A stretch of DNA of 64,000 nucleotides, taken from assembly GCA_023678885.1 (NCBI GenBank), contig CM042966.1, forward strand, positions 23,574,028 through 23,638,027. Direction: 5' to 3'. The translations under genes and the position numbers were made by a program. Below are positions 21,366-33,137 of this stretch, one piece after another. The DNA is from Pogostemon cablin (Eukaryota > Streptophyta > Magnoliopsida > Lamiales > Lamiaceae). The notes beneath the pieces were generated by a model. The model saw only the letters and a program-made list of their open reading frames with translations. It was not told the origin of the DNA and did no database searches. Every line of letters begins with the position of its first letter. Positions within the stretch are counted from its first letter, which is position 1.

Positions 21366-22334
21366 ACCCCGGGGTTAAGGAACGTTAATTACTCAATTGT
21401 CCTCATTGATTTATTCATCTTCCTTACTAATCTGAAACCCTCTGTCCTATCTCTCTCCCTCTTCTTCCTATCTCCATCTCTCTTCTACCATTGGCGGTCG
21501 ATGGCAACGTGATTCACGACAACAGTGGGAAGAGTTCACGTTTGGGGGAGAGAAACAGTGCTTGACAACAGTGGGAAGCGTTCACGTTTGATGTAAGGTG
21601 GAATAACTCATCCCGAGCATCCTCACACCCTGACCTGTCCATAGAGTGGTGTTGAAATAAATCATGATTAATAGAAGTTGAACCACTATCATTATATACA
21701 AAGAGCCTCTCATTTTATAAAGTTATTGCGACACTTTTTGATAGGGTCCATCCTTGATTATCTTATTGAACGAGTAGAAAAAATAATAAATGAAAAAAAT
21801 AAAACAATGTCAGTAACGGTCTATGATCGCGACCCACCGATAAATTGGAGAAGGATAATCTGGTTCGTCGAGCCTCCCTATAAGACAGAATGATATCTTA
21901 AAATTGAGAGAAGATAATTTAAAATAAAAAAGAAAACATTAACATTAAATGAAAGATTTAATTTCCCACCAAAATGCATATCTGCCATGGTAATAATTTC
22001 CAGGGCCCTGTTGGTGGGATTGTGTGGTGCTCCTGCAAACCAAAATCAGCTCATTATCTACCTATAATTTCTGTTTTTTCTGCATATATATTTATGATTG
22101 ACCACCACACATACACCATCAAATTCAATACTTAACATTTATTATAAGGGCATCCACAATTTTTGTTATGTCTGTTTGGAAAATTTAACACATTTTTTTA
22201 AGATAGAAATTAAGAAGAATAATAATTTAATAGATAGTAAATTGAAAATAAAATATTTTAACATATAATAAATAGTTGTATTAGTAATGTGTATGTCCAT
22301 AAACATATTAGTAAGTATTTTGTATGGTATCATA
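21366..22334. other. Intergenic; palindrome and direct repeat, no gene
   Basis: A perfect 16-bp palindrome TTAACCCCGGGGTTAA spans 21363-21378, at the edge of the copia insertion. About 21519-21590 holds a two-copy direct repeat of 'gacaacagtgggaag' followed by 'gttcacgttt'. The short frame at 21678-21893 has no recognisable domain. The rest is AT-rich and silent. Confidence 0.6.
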
Positions 22335-22336
22335 TA

Positions 22337-22590
22337 CTCCTTCTGTCTCGTCCTAATAGTTACGTTTGTTTTTTTCACGGGGATTAAGGAATATAATATT
22401 TTAATGTATATTGAGATGAGAGAAATAATATTTTAATGTATAGTGGGTAGTTCTATTAGTGTTGTAGGTGAGTTCTATTGAGATATTTTGATTGATTTGT
22501 GTGGGTCTCATATAACAAAAAGATAAATGTAAACATCAGGATGTGACGCCCAAATTGAAAATATATAACTACTAGGATGGGATGGAGGAG
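22337..22590. mobile_element. Stowaway-type MITE
   Basis: Bordered by TA on both sides. The left end CTCCTTCTGTCTCGTCC is mirrored by GGATGGGATGGAGGAG on the right. The inside has the 'tgtgtgggtctcat' and 'ttttaatgtatagtggg' words shared by the other copies in this window. Confidence 0.8.
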
Positions 22591-22599
22591 TACTTAAAA

Positions 22600-23106
22600 A
22601 AGAAATGTATCAACTTCTTCGTGACAATTCCGTAAGAAAAATGTTTCAACTTTTGTGGAACATAGAGAGTATTTGTTAATGTGATTATGAAGATTTCTTA
22701 ATAACAATTATTTTAAATGCAGTGTCGTGGAGTCGTATCACAGTGAAATTATTTTAATTTTTTTTTCTTTTAGTTAGTTATCAAAGATATTACTTTTATT
22801 TAAATATGTTGTCACTTTTTATTTATAATATATATTATTCATAAAATAATTCACTACATCATTATTACTTTTCATCAATTGAGTATCACTTTTTACTAAA
22901 ATGTTTACATTTCTTACTCATCTCACGGTAGTCATTCAATGGGACAATCTCACAAAAGTCATTAATTTTTTTTGTAGGCCTAGAACATTTGTAGTGCCCC
23001 ATCTATTTCTAAACAAGTGACTGTCTTATGGAAAGAATTCCATACGAATAAAGAAGTAATAATTTTTTAATAAAAAAATTACTTGAATTAATAAAAAGTG
23101 ATAGAG
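22600..23106. other. Intergenic, no gene seen
   Basis: AT-rich DNA with repeated 'gttatcactttttatt'-like phrases also found near 50.8, 54.6 and 54.9 kb, probably worn MITE pieces. No coding frame of note. Confidence 0.5.
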
Positions 23107-23390
23107 CTTCTCTCTTGTGAGATGGGTAAATATGAGAAGGTTGGTAAAACGGGTCAACCCATTGTTAAAGTATGTTTGGTATATAAATAAAGTATGATTA
23201 TTATTAGTGGTTAAAGTATATATGTCTATAGTGAATCATACTATAACAACATAAAAGCATACCTTAATTCATTATTTATTATACTTTAAAAAAACATACT
23301 TTAACTAATAATAAGCAAACTTTAATTATATAACAATGATACTTTAGCAACGGGTCCACCCGTCTCACATAATAACCGCTTCACAAGTGA
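23107..23390. mobile_element. MITE with CTCTTGTGAGA ends (copy 1 of 3)
   Basis: Left end 'tctctcttgtgagatggg', right end 'cccgtctcac...cacaag', with paired 'ttaaagtatg' and 'catactttaa' words inside. Copies of the same family lie at 47541-47862 and 48201-48451. Confidence 0.65.
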
Positions 23391-23503
23391 TTTTGTCAAG
23401 GTGATAAGTGTATAGAAAATATTTCATAAATAATTTGTAGTTTAAAAAAGTAAAATGCGTAATATTTTAAATAAATGAAGGAGTAATATTTTAAATAAAT
23501 ATA

Positions 23504-23749
23504 CTCCATTCGTTAATGATTACGTTTGTTTTTTACAAGAAGATGAAGAAATTATAATATTTTAATAGATAATGAGTTTAGAAATATAATATTTTTAATG
23601 TTTAGTGAATAGTTGTATTAGTGTTGTGTGGGTCCCACGTGGAATAACTAATTATTTTGTGTGGGTCCCACTTAACAAAAAATAAATGTAAAACTTAACT
23701 TTGGAAAAACCAAAATAGAACACGTAAATCTTAATTTGGACGGATGGAT
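23504..23749. mobile_element. Stowaway-type MITE
   Basis: The TA-flanked left end CTCCATTCGTTAATGATTACG faces 'ttggacggatgg' on the right, with the family core 'gtgtgggtcccac' inside. The right border is worn. Confidence 0.7.
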
Positions 23750-24254
23750 GAAAATAACAATTAAAAAAAACGTAAAACAATTTCACATGAAATAGCAAGT
23801 GTTATTATTTTTTAAAATAAGTAACGTCGTACAGATAAATTTTGTATTTCTTCCAACTTCATCCGTAAATTAATAATAAGTGTGTACAGTTATCATAATT
23901 AATTTAATTTGACTTACTATTAATAATTATGAATATTTAGTTCATAATCGAAGCATGGGCTTGAACAAATTATATTATGATGATGGACTTCACGCCAATT
24001 GAAACGATTCAACAAGTAATTCTAAAAATGTTGAAAATAATACTGCCCAAGCATTTTTGGATGACAAAGAACGGGTTGAAACTATCACACGGAATAGCTT
24101 CACGAAACTAATAAAAAACGATGAGAGAGACTAGGGTACAATCAGGTAACAATTGAATCGATGCCCCATTGGTCCCACCCTTCTTAATTAATTTCTACTT
24201 TTTCATTAATATTGTTTTTATTTTATTTTTAAATTTACTATATTTAAATGACTA

Positions 24255-24485
24255 TTATACCCTAAATCCTAAATCATATGGATAAATTATACCCTAAACC
24301 ACAAGGGTAAAATTACAATTATATCATAAACCCTAAAGATAAATTATACCCTAAACCACGAGGGTAAAATTACAATTATACCCTAAATCCTAGAGATAAA
24401 TTATACCCTAAACCCTAAACCACAAGGGTAAAATTGCAATTATATCCTAAATCATAAAGGTAAAATTACAATTATATTCCTAAAA
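24255..24485. repeat. Degenerate tandem array with telomere-like CCCTAAA words
   Basis: Four or so units of about 50-60 bp built from 'gataaattataccctaaacc' and 'gggtaaaattacaattata'. CCCTAAA occurs many times but spaced, not as a true (CCCTAAA)n tract, so this is a minisatellite-like repeat and not an interstitial telomere. A related sequence is at 62.28-62.60 kb. Confidence 0.8.
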
Positions 24486-25276
24486 TTAAATTAAATAAAT
24501 AAAAAACAGAAAAAAAAATTAAAAAAAAAGAATACACACACTGAAGGTGAAGGAAGGAGGTTGTAAATTTCAAAATTGGTACCCCCTTCCCACCCTTGTC
24601 ATTGTCAAAAATGATAATACTATTTTTCTAAAAAAAAAAAGTGATACTTATTTGATGAAAAATGATAATGGTGTAGTAGACTATTTTACGAATATTTTAT
24701 AGTCAAAATAAAAAGTAACATTTCTTTTTAAAAAAAATTAATTACATTCTTAATAAAAAGGATGATTAATTAAAAAATATATAAAATGTTCTCACGAATG
24801 GTTTCACTAGTAATGCATTTTTAGATATATATACCATTGAAAATGAGATTATTAGTTTAAATTAAGGAGTTTAATTAAGTTGTTATTTACAAATCTTCGT
24901 AAAAATATTTTTATTTTATTTATTTTAATTTCCTTAACAACATTTTTCTTTTTACGATTTTCTCATTAATATTTAACATCTATATGCAATCTCCCTCGAA
25001 AAATGCATGAAAGGATAAGTCTACCCACCTCAACTATGTGGGTGCACTTTAATTAAGATTGATAACAGTACAATATTCTTTAAACTGTTCTAGATGTATT
25101 AATTATATATATTTAATGATTTAATTTATTTTTTCATATCTCTATAAATAAATCCTGTAATTTATAAATAGAGGAGCTCTCAACAACCTACTTTCAAGTT
25201 ATGAACGTAATGATCAATAGTAGCCTTGACGTGAGGAGTGACGAACATTGGGCCCATTTTAATGCCTAAATTTACG

Positions 25277-25280
<4 letters not shown>
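24486..25280. other. Intergenic, no gene seen
   Basis: Poly-A/T-rich DNA with worn repeat fragments. No frame longer than a few dozen codons and no recognisable element ends. Confidence 0.5.

Positions 25281-25316
<36 letters not shown>
25281..25316. repeat. (AT)n microsatellite
   Basis: A pure AT dinucleotide run of about 36 bp just upstream of a GTGCACC-ended element. Confidence 0.97.
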
Positions 25317-25319
<3 letters not shown>

Positions 25320-25339
25320 GATAAAATATGAATATTGGT

Positions 25340-25695
25340 TAATATTACTGTACACCTAGGTGCACCTCAAGATACGGTGTACCCACTTTCATAAACGTAT
25401 ATAATTATGAACAAAAACATATACAATTATAAACAAAAAATTTATACAATTTGTTTTTAGTTTATTTTAATGAAAATTGAGTGTAAAAAAGTATACAACT
25501 ATTAAAAAAATATATATACACTATTGAATAAAAAGTTATACACATATGAATGCTAGTTTTTTTAATAAAAATTTGAGTGTAAAAAAGTATACAATTATTA
25601 AAAAATATGTATACAAAATAGAATAACATATATACAAAATAGAAAAAAAAATTATATATGGGTACGCCCTTGCACCCGAGTGTACCTAATTTCAA
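25340..25695. mobile_element. TIR element with GTGCACC ends (uninterrupted copy)
   Basis: The left end 'gtacacctaggtgcacc' is mirrored by 'gcacccgagtgtacc' on the right. The inside is AT-rich with repeated 'aaaaagtatacaattatt'. A close relative lies at 45136-45738. There, a 260-bp foldback element sits at the place corresponding to the 'gctagtttttttaa' site at about 25553-25565 here. Confidence 0.7.
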
Positions 25696-26179
25696 CTCAT
25701 GAATATTTGATAGAACTTAGTTTGGTTTTTGTGATGACCTCTAACTCATCACTAAAAACCATCATCTAGCCAATATGGTTAACACTCTACACATAAAACT
25801 TTTACAAGGCCGTAAGTTTGGGCACGTATGTTCTGTGACACATTGGTGTGACATTTCCTGTGACACTTACTTATCGAATGACACGTGTCGGGGTGGAGAA
25901 ATTCAATCACTTGTCCCAAAGATTAACTGATTGAGTTAGGGAATAGTTTTCCTTATCTCTCCAATGTGTCACTCATCCAATAGAGTGACACAAGAGATCT
26001 CATACCAAAGTGACACAGAAAATCCAGACCCGTAAGTTTGGTGTTCAAATCGCATGTGATGTGGAATTAAATTAAATTAAGCTTGAATAAAGGTATATCA
26101 GTAAAATATGGACCTTGGTTAGTCACTAGCTATAGATGGTTTGATGGTTAGCCAATAGATAGGGGTGGCAAGGGTTCAA

Positions 26180-26475
26180 ACCATTTCTCTTTTTTTATTA
26201 TTTTTTTTTTTTTGCGAGGACTTCAAGCCGATACAAAAGCCGTCACAAAATTTTGGGATTACTAAAAACCGTCAAAAAGCATTAGTCGCAAAACGCCGTC
26301 ACAAAAGCTATCACAACAAATGTCCGTCACAAAAATTTTCACAATTGTAACGGTTCCATCACAAATCATTTGTGACGAACTTTTTTGTGACGGTTATAAA
26401 ACCGTCACAAAGGCCATCACAAAACTGGTCATGAGATCACAAAAGCTCTCGCTAAAGTTGAATGTTTTTGTAGTG
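26180..26475. mobile_element. CACTA transposon end, solitary
   Basis: The right boundary is 'gaatgtttttgtagtg' (reverse complement CACTACAAAAACATTC), the classic CACTA terminus, at 26475. Inside are at least four 'ccgtcacaaa' words in direct orientation plus inverted 'tgtgacgg' copies, as expected of CACTA subterminal repeats. No matching CACTACAAAAA is seen on the left, so the element is truncated there. The sequence right after it (about 26485-26550) resembles one arm of the foldback element at 45358-45617. Confidence 0.75.
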
Positions 26476-26794
26476 AAGTAGGATTTTTTTTTTTTTTGCA
26501 ATTTTTCAAAGATGAAAATAATTTGTAATAGGAATAAAGTTCTTGTTAATGGTTAATAATCATGTAATTATATTAGTTAGTGTATTAAAAATAGTTATAA
26601 TGTTTTAGGTATGCTTTGCGTGCATGGGACCATAACAATTAAAATTTGGACAGTGTAAAACTAATGTGTTGGGATTTTGGGTCCAACAAAGTCCTCCCTT
26701 CATTATGGAAAAGATCATGGCCGGGTCATGGGGTGTTAGGTTTAGAATTGTGCATGTTAAAACAATGAGTCTAACAAGAATGCATTTTGATGTA

Positions 26795-27018
26795 CTCCCT
26801 CGTCCATTGTTAATATATTCATTTGCTTTTTGCACGTGGATTAATGAGTATTATTGTTTTATATATAGTGGGTAGTTATATTAGTGGGAGTATGAGTCCA
26901 TATTTTAATTGTATTAGTGATGAGTGTGGATCTTATATATCTAAAAAGGAAAATTGATCTATTAAGAGTGAACGACCCAAAATAGTATAATGGATATATT
27001 AAGAATGGACGGATAGAG
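26795..27018. mobile_element. Stowaway-type MITE
   Basis: TA CTCCCTCGTCCATTG on the left and GAATGGACGGATAGAG TA on the right form matching inverted ends. Non-coding. Confidence 0.82.
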
Positions 27019-27119
27019 TATTATGTATCAAGTTAATATGAATAGCTAGATCAAATAACTGATGAATAAACACTTTTGATTCAAAATAAAATAATTATAC
27101 CTTAAAAAATACGCCGTAG

Positions 27120-27743
27120 TTTATAAACTCTAAATGTACAGGTGTATCCGACGCACCACAAAATAACCCTAAAATTGATATGAATGAAGAGGATTCTTCT
27201 TTTCTAGTACTCATTACAAGAAAACTCTATAGTTAAATGTGTCTAACTTGGAGCAATTTAATGATATGGGTGGATTTCTAAGAAGTCTCAAGAAGTGTGT
27301 AAATGTGATTAAAGCACACCAAGAAAAGCGTTGATCAAATGCAAGGTGAAAAGAGAGGTTTGTCTCACGTTTACTTGTTGTTATGCATGTAAGGTTTGTC
27401 TTAAGTGACTCATTGTTATTTGTTATGTGAAAAAGGAAAAATATAAAAATTAAAGAAAAACTCCATTTTTATTTCCTATTTTTTACCATTTCGCTTTTAT
27501 TGTTTGTTTAGGATTGTGAACTAATAATTAATCAAATTGGAAAGACAGTATGATGATCCTTCATAAGGTGATAGTTCAAAGAAGGGCATTGGATCTAAAA
27601 TGAAGGGAATCAAATTAATTTGCTAATTGAAATGCTTTATGGCTTGGAATTATTCGGAGCATCTGAAAATGACGAAATGAAGATTGTATTAACGAATTGA
27701 CACATTTTATGATGCATTGCTTGAATAGTACTGAAAATAGATA
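27120..27743. other. Intergenic, no gene seen
   Basis: No recognisable domain or element. A short minus-strand frame across 27615-27842 runs into the next MITE and is not credible as a gene. Confidence 0.5.
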
Positions 27744-28008
27744 TTCCCTCCGTTCCATAGAAGTGACACACTTTCCTTTTTGGTTTGTCCCACTAAAGTT
27801 GACACATTTCTTTTTTAATACATGAGACCCACATAAAAACAATTAATCTATTCTCATGGGCTCTACATATCACCTCTAATACAACTACCCACTACACATT
27901 AAATATTATTTTTCTCACTTCACTTTACTTCACTTTACATTAAATTATTATATTCCTTAATCTCCGTGCCCAAAAAAAATTATACCAACTTTAATGGGAC
28001 GGATGGAG
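27744..28008. mobile_element. Stowaway-type MITE
   Basis: TA-flanked, 265 bp, with ends TTCCCTCCGTTCCATAG and TTAATGGGACGGATGGAG. The inside has 'gacccacataaaaacaatta', common to the family. Confidence 0.85.
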
Positions 28009-28029
28009 TATTTAAATATGGTGTATTTA

Positions 28030-29020
28030 GTAGTTGATACATTAACTAATTGTTAGAGACATTTTTTATTTGAAGCAGCAGCTTGAAATTCTATGCCACT
28101 AAGATCAATGCATTGTCGTTTTGGATGAAGGCTGGTTCCCTTGATTAATCCTCACTAAGTCATTTTTCTTAATTAAAAAATTGGCTATAACATTTTCAAT
28201 TAAAACAGTTTTTTTTATGATCTCCCTCATCATAACAGAGATAATTCACTTAATTTTTAAAGTTTCAACTCTATTTTTACTTTACCATCACAACCAAAAC
28301 ATAACTTTTCCAATCTAAGAAGTTCATATTGAGTTTTGGTTTTTTTTTGTCACGTAAAACAAGAGTTTAAAATAAAAAACGACCCATACAAATTTACTTA
28401 ATTTATTGCAAATAGTTCCAAAAAATTTAATTTCTCCAAAATAGTCTCATAACTTTTAAATTCTCAATAAAATGAATCTTCTTACTTAAAAATATTCCGT
28501 TTTTCTAATACCATGATATGAGATTCAATCGGTGCTTTTACAAAGTCATGTGATGACATTGATTTGATTAAGTATTAAATAATTAACTTTTCTACCCGCT
28601 TAAATTTTTAGAAAAGATGGTCATTTAACAGTACATATCCTGCAATAGTAAAGTAGTAAGTAAAATAGATCTCACGAGAAGTTTAATCCTAATTACAAGT
28701 AGATTAATTAAATGGCACGATATTCATAGATCCACCAAATTAATTAACTCTCAAAAGATTTATTAGATATTGTTCTCTCGCTCGTTGCACCTTGAGAATA
28801 CAACTACTAGCTGTATTATGTGTGTGAAAAAACTATACTAACCCTCAAATATAGCATGCTAGATTAATAATTAAATATATATGAACAATTGATAGCTAAG
28901 CTTTAATCATGTAGTAAAATCAACAAATATAAATAAAATATTTGTATAGAATTAAAATACAAGGGTTCACACTATAATGCAATCCAGAAATTGAAGTAGT
29001 GATATAAGCTTAGAACCTAA
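28030..29020. other. Intergenic, no gene seen
   Basis: AT-rich. A minus-strand frame of about 35 codons at 28025-28140 is open but has no recognisable features. Nothing else stands out. Confidence 0.45.
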
Positions 29021-29158
29021 TTAATCTAGCAAATTGGAGTATGGCGTTGCATCGTCTCTCAACTCCATGACGTACTCTTCAGGTGGCATATGGACTGTGG
29101 ATGAATTTATAGTGGAAGAGGTGATGTAGTAAATGAGATTCCATAAGGATTTCATGAA
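29021..29158 (-). pseudogene. Possible terminal exon of an unrecognised gene
   Basis: On the minus strand, a T-rich stretch ending in CCCCAG (acceptor at 29159-29164) precedes a 45-codon open frame that starts in phase 0 and ends in TAA at 29021-29023. The peptide includes 'MKSLWNLIYYI' and ends 'MPPEEYVMELRDDATPYSN' plus three residues. Codon-like composition and an acidic C-terminus contrast with the surrounding AT-rich DNA. I do not recognise the family and see no upstream exons in 29.2-29.7 kb, so this may be a gene fragment left by a transposon or deletion. It could also be chance. Confidence 0.25.
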
Positions 29159-29732
29159 CTGGGGATGATTAAAATGAATGACAATATATATTTATATAGG
29201 TGTGAGAGGAATAAAATATATAAAGCAAATATTCATAAGAGGTAATGATAAAAAGAAAAAAAAAAGAGAGAGAGATATGTATGTTAAAAAAAAATATTTG
29301 CACTCTAAGAAAACAGAAAAATTAGGTATTTATGGGAGATAAGGTGAAGTCTTCGCTAAACAGCTATGATAAGAAAATTAATTGTGATATAAGAAAATAG
29401 AAAAAGATATGAAGAATAGGATTTTTTTGTAAATGGATCTCACATATATGTTGGTGTTCACATTGTTTTGCGCATAACTTTTACATTCGAACTCTAATTT
29501 AAGTTATTTTCGCACCAAAATGACCACCCTCTTTTCCTTGTGCATCTCCTCCTATAAATAAATATTAATAAAACTCTTCCATAACTTCTAAAATTCTCCT
29601 CAAATAAAGCTCAAAAATTTACTGATTACATGAAAATAACTGTGAAGTACTATTAACAATTACATATAAAACTCTACAAATAAACTCAAACATGAATAAA
29701 TCAATAAATGAATTGGGTAAATGAACAGGTAA

Positions 29733-30456
29733 CACTACAAAAAAAAACTTTGATTAGAGACGGTATATTGGCCGTCTCTATTTGAGACATGTTTTTTTTT
29801 AATTAGAGATGGCATTCTTGTTGACCATTGGTCAACAAAAACAAATTTAACTTTGAGACAATATTAGAACGGCTTCACGTTGAGATGGTATTAGAGACGT
29901 TTTCTCTGTTTTAATTAGAGACAGTTTGTTGGCGTCTCTAATTTGAGACATATGAGAGACGGTTTCAAGTTGTGACGGTATTAGAAACCCGTCTCAATTA
30001 GAGATGGAGTTTTGATATCTTTATTTGAGTCAATTTTAGAGACGGAATGTGTCGGCGGGCTAGAGAATCAGATTAGGTAATTTTGAAATGGTTTTTTACT
30101 ATTTCAATTATTGAGAAGGATGTAAACTATCTCAATTTGAGACGGTATTAGAGACGATTTTAAGTTAATACGACATTAGAGACTGTTTTCAATTGAGATG
30201 ATATTAGAGACGGTTTTTACCGTCTCTAAAGCCCTCTCTAACCATTAAATTTGCCAGAATTAACAGATTGAGGTTTCAACCATGTCCATCATGAGCAGAA
30301 ATAAGTGTATGTTAGATATATAATGTAATGAATATATAATAAGAATCACTTCTAGCAAAGTTGACACACATAATGCCCATAAGGGCTCCAGATGATGCTG
30401 GTGTGTCGTAAATATCATTTCAAAATAAACCGTTTCTATTTAACACTTTTGTAGTG
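29733..30456. mobile_element. Small non-autonomous CACTA element with TAA TSD
   Basis: CACTACAAAAAAAAAC at 29733 and its inverted partner 'cttttgtagtg' ending at 30456 are flanked by a perfect 3-bp duplication, TAA (29730-29732 and 30457-30459). Near both ends 'ttagagacgg' and its inverse 'ccgtctcta' are repeated many times: the subterminal transposase-binding pattern of CACTA elements. At 724 bp with no transposase, it must rely on a partner element. Confidence 0.93.
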
Positions 30457-30485
30457 TAAAATGAATGTTCATCATAAGGGTTCTC

Positions 30486-30930
30486 TATAATTTGGCATTT
30501 CTTTCTCTCAAGATTGTTGAAACTAGTGCCCGTAAGCAACTAATCATTGTTCGATCAATTTGTGAATTTGAGAATCGAGCACTAGCATCTACTATTTCGG
30601 AATTAATTTGGATAACCCACTTATTCAATGATCTTTGTGTCAAGTTGTCTTTATTTTCTACACTTTTCTGCGCCGGCAACAATGCTACTTTCTTGAGCCA
30701 AAATACAGTGGCGCACAAATGAGCATAACATATTGATTTGGATTTTCATTTTGTAAGGGAATTGAACTTGTTGCATTTGGACAACTCCACACTATATTTG
30801 TTCCTTATTTCATGTAGATGGCAAATTTCTTCACCAAGAGTCATCCTCTTTCTTAGCTCATTCTTCTTAGATCGAAATTACGTGTAGGTTCTCACTCCAA
30901 GTTGTACATGAAGGAGGGTAACAGAAAAGA
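30486..30930 (+). pseudogene. Ty1/copia RNase H fossil
   Basis: Fragments in more than one frame match the end of copia polyproteins: 'ENRALASTISELIWITHLF' (the usual EAEYRAL...E..WL..L block), 'TLFCAGNNATFLSQN' where intact elements have CDNQAALHI, 'HIDLDFHFVREL' (usual HIDVD.HFVRE), then 'ANFFTKSHPLS' and 'RSKLRVGSHS' in a shifted frame. The catalytic Asp of the CDN motif is replaced and several frameshifts are present. It starts just after the CACTA element and has no LTR nearby. A dead remnant of a different copia lineage from the 16-21 kb element. Confidence 0.72.
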
Positions 30931-30985
30931 TTCATTTAATTAAATCATCTTAAATTGATTTGATATTAATCAAAATTAATTTAAT

Positions 30986-31347
30986 GGAATAGTTACTAAT
31001 AGGTACATTAAAAACTCCTTTATTACTATGAGATACAAACATACAAAAATATTACTACTAACTACATAAATATATAGTGATATTCAAATATTACACTTAC
31101 AATATGCTGCACATAAAATTATACTCCTACTCTCCAGCGGCGGCTTGCGGCCCGACAATGGTCCGGCGATGACAGTGGGTGGCTGAGGGTTTTAGGGTTT
31201 GTGGTTTAAAAGTGTATGAGATTATAATGCATTAAAGTTATATTTGGTATTTTACTTTAATATTTTGTATGTGAGAGTAATTTTTTAAACTCATTGTATC
31301 TCCTAGTAATTTAGGGTACAAAGTGTGTACCTATGAGTAATTTTTCC
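30986..31347. mobile_element. MITE with GC-rich core (copy 1 of 3)
   Basis: The ends 'ttactaataggtac' and 'gtacctatgagtaa' are inverted repeats of about 20 bp. The middle has a GC-rich segment ('ccagcggcggcttgcggccc') followed by 'gggtttgtggtttaaaagtg', shared with the copies at 48589-49008 and 52711-53171. The GC-rich part differs among copies. Confidence 0.72.
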
Positions 31348-31349
31348 TT

Positions 31350-32076
31350 AATTAATTTATTGTATATTCTAAATTATTGCTTGTTTTCTTTTACACTGAT
31401 TTTTTTAAAGATTAATTATATCGATATATACTTGTTCAATACAATGATAAAACAAGCCATTATTTCACAAATCATCTCACAAATCCTCTACATCGGAAAG
31501 AAATTAAAAGTTTACTTTTAATTGTGAATTAATTCTTATTTTTAAAAGCATCATTTTATATATGTTTGATACCAACAATTTGTGTAATTTCACTACTACC
31601 AATACTGCGTGAATATAAACATATAGGAGTATTTAATTAGAAATATTAACAACTTTACCATCAAAATTCAGTGGGCTTAGTAGTAGCTTATAGCTGGAGT
31701 AGTATTTAGGTTAAAATTTCTTGAAGTTTTAAATTCCAAGTCACGTGACTAACAATTGATTGACCTATTAAATTTATAAATTTGTAGTACTATCAAGTAT
31801 CAACCATTGAAGCACAGGACTTAGTTCATACTATTATCAAAACTCCAACTTAAAATGGGGGTATCTATTGTTGATGCACGGTGGTTTCGGCCTTCTCAGA
31901 CAGGATTAAAAAAAAAAAAAAAACCTTTATAAAATAAATATTTCCTATACCTTTATGGTAAAAAATTGAAAAATTCTTGAATGAATTGGGGTTTAAAATT
32001 AGGATTCAAAGTTATTAGAGATTCACCTATAATCGCCGACATGGGTCGCTGAAAGCCTGAAATTGAGTGCTGCAGC
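31350..32076. other. Intergenic, no gene seen
   Basis: AT-rich DNA. A 62-codon hydrophobic frame (31333-31521) has no context and overlaps a MITE end. Nothing else recognised. Confidence 0.5.
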
Positions 32077-32733
32077 TAGGGATGTATTCGAATCGAATTG
32101 AGTCGAACACTATTGGGTTTAAGGATCGTTTGTTAAGGAATTATCGAACTCGAGCCCGAGGTCGAACTCGACAAGAAAAAAAAATCAATCTCGAGCTCGA
32201 GCTCGAACTCAAACTGTTTGTTAAGGCTCACGAACACATAAAGTAACTTGTTCATGAACATTTTTTCATGAACATTTAAATAATTTTGTACGTGGATATT
32301 AAAATAATGTTTCGTTTATAAACATTTAATGTTATTCATAATATTAAATAAACAAACTAATAAAATATTAATAATAAACTGTAACAAAATATTTAAATAT
32401 TTAAATAATCACTTAAGTTATTATTATATTTGTGTGGTTTAATACAAAATATTTAATTATTGAATATTAATAAATAAATAATAATATATAATACTAAAGA
32501 ATAATTATAAAATTTACGAACGTGTTTGCGAGCCATTAACGAGCCCATAAACGAATATGTTCGCGAGCTTTCGAACCGAACATATTTATGCTTGAGTTTG
32601 GTTTGATAGACTATTCGAACTCAAAATTCAAGTTTGATTTGGCTCGTTAAGATTAACGAACAAGTTCGAACAAATATTTTATCAAATCGAGACTCGAATA
32701 GTTTGCGAACGGTTTGGTTCGCTTACATCTCTA
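32077..32733. mobile_element. Non-autonomous hAT element, 8-bp TSD
   Basis: Ends TAGGGATGTATTCGAA and, inverted, TAGAGATGTAAGCGAA are typical hAT termini. The flanks GCTGCAGC (32069-32076) and GCTGTAGC (32734-32741) form an 8-bp duplication with one mismatch. Near both ends 'gaactcgag' and 'gttcgaac' words are repeated in both orientations. At 657 bp it has no transposase frame. Confidence 0.88.
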
Positions 32734-32759
32734 GCTGTAGCTGGTCGGCAGTTATGTAC

Positions 32760-33137
32760 GTTAGAAATTCATAATCAAATGAAAAAAAAAAGTTTTAGAA
32801 TAGTTATAAAAATATAAAAGGATCGCATGATATTTTTTTTACTGGGTTAGAGGATTGTATAATTAGGTTAGTTGTAATACTGTGTAGTTTTACATATATA
32901 GCTAGTTTTTGGTTGTATTAGGGTGTAATTGATACAGATTCTCTCATTATATTATTTTGCTTCGTTATATTCATATTACCTTGAGCTCAGGAAATATTTT
33001 ATTCAACAATTACTACTAATACCCTTTTTATGGTATTGTGTATTCTCCTACTTGATGTTGGGATACATAATACCAATATTAAATACTCCTACTCAAGTAT
33101 TAAACATTAATTTTACCATTATACCCATCTTTCTATA
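32760..33137. other. Intergenic, no gene seen
   Basis: AT-rich DNA. A 76-codon hydrophobic frame (32929-33159) overlaps the next MITE end and is not supported. Confidence 0.5.

Noticed and set aside
24255..24485. Interstitial telomere
   Set aside because: CCCTAAA words are spaced within 50-60 bp units and never occur as a tandem heptamer run.
28025..28140. Possible second orphan exon on the minus strand
   Set aside because: About 35 open codons but no splice sites of quality and no recognisable peptide.
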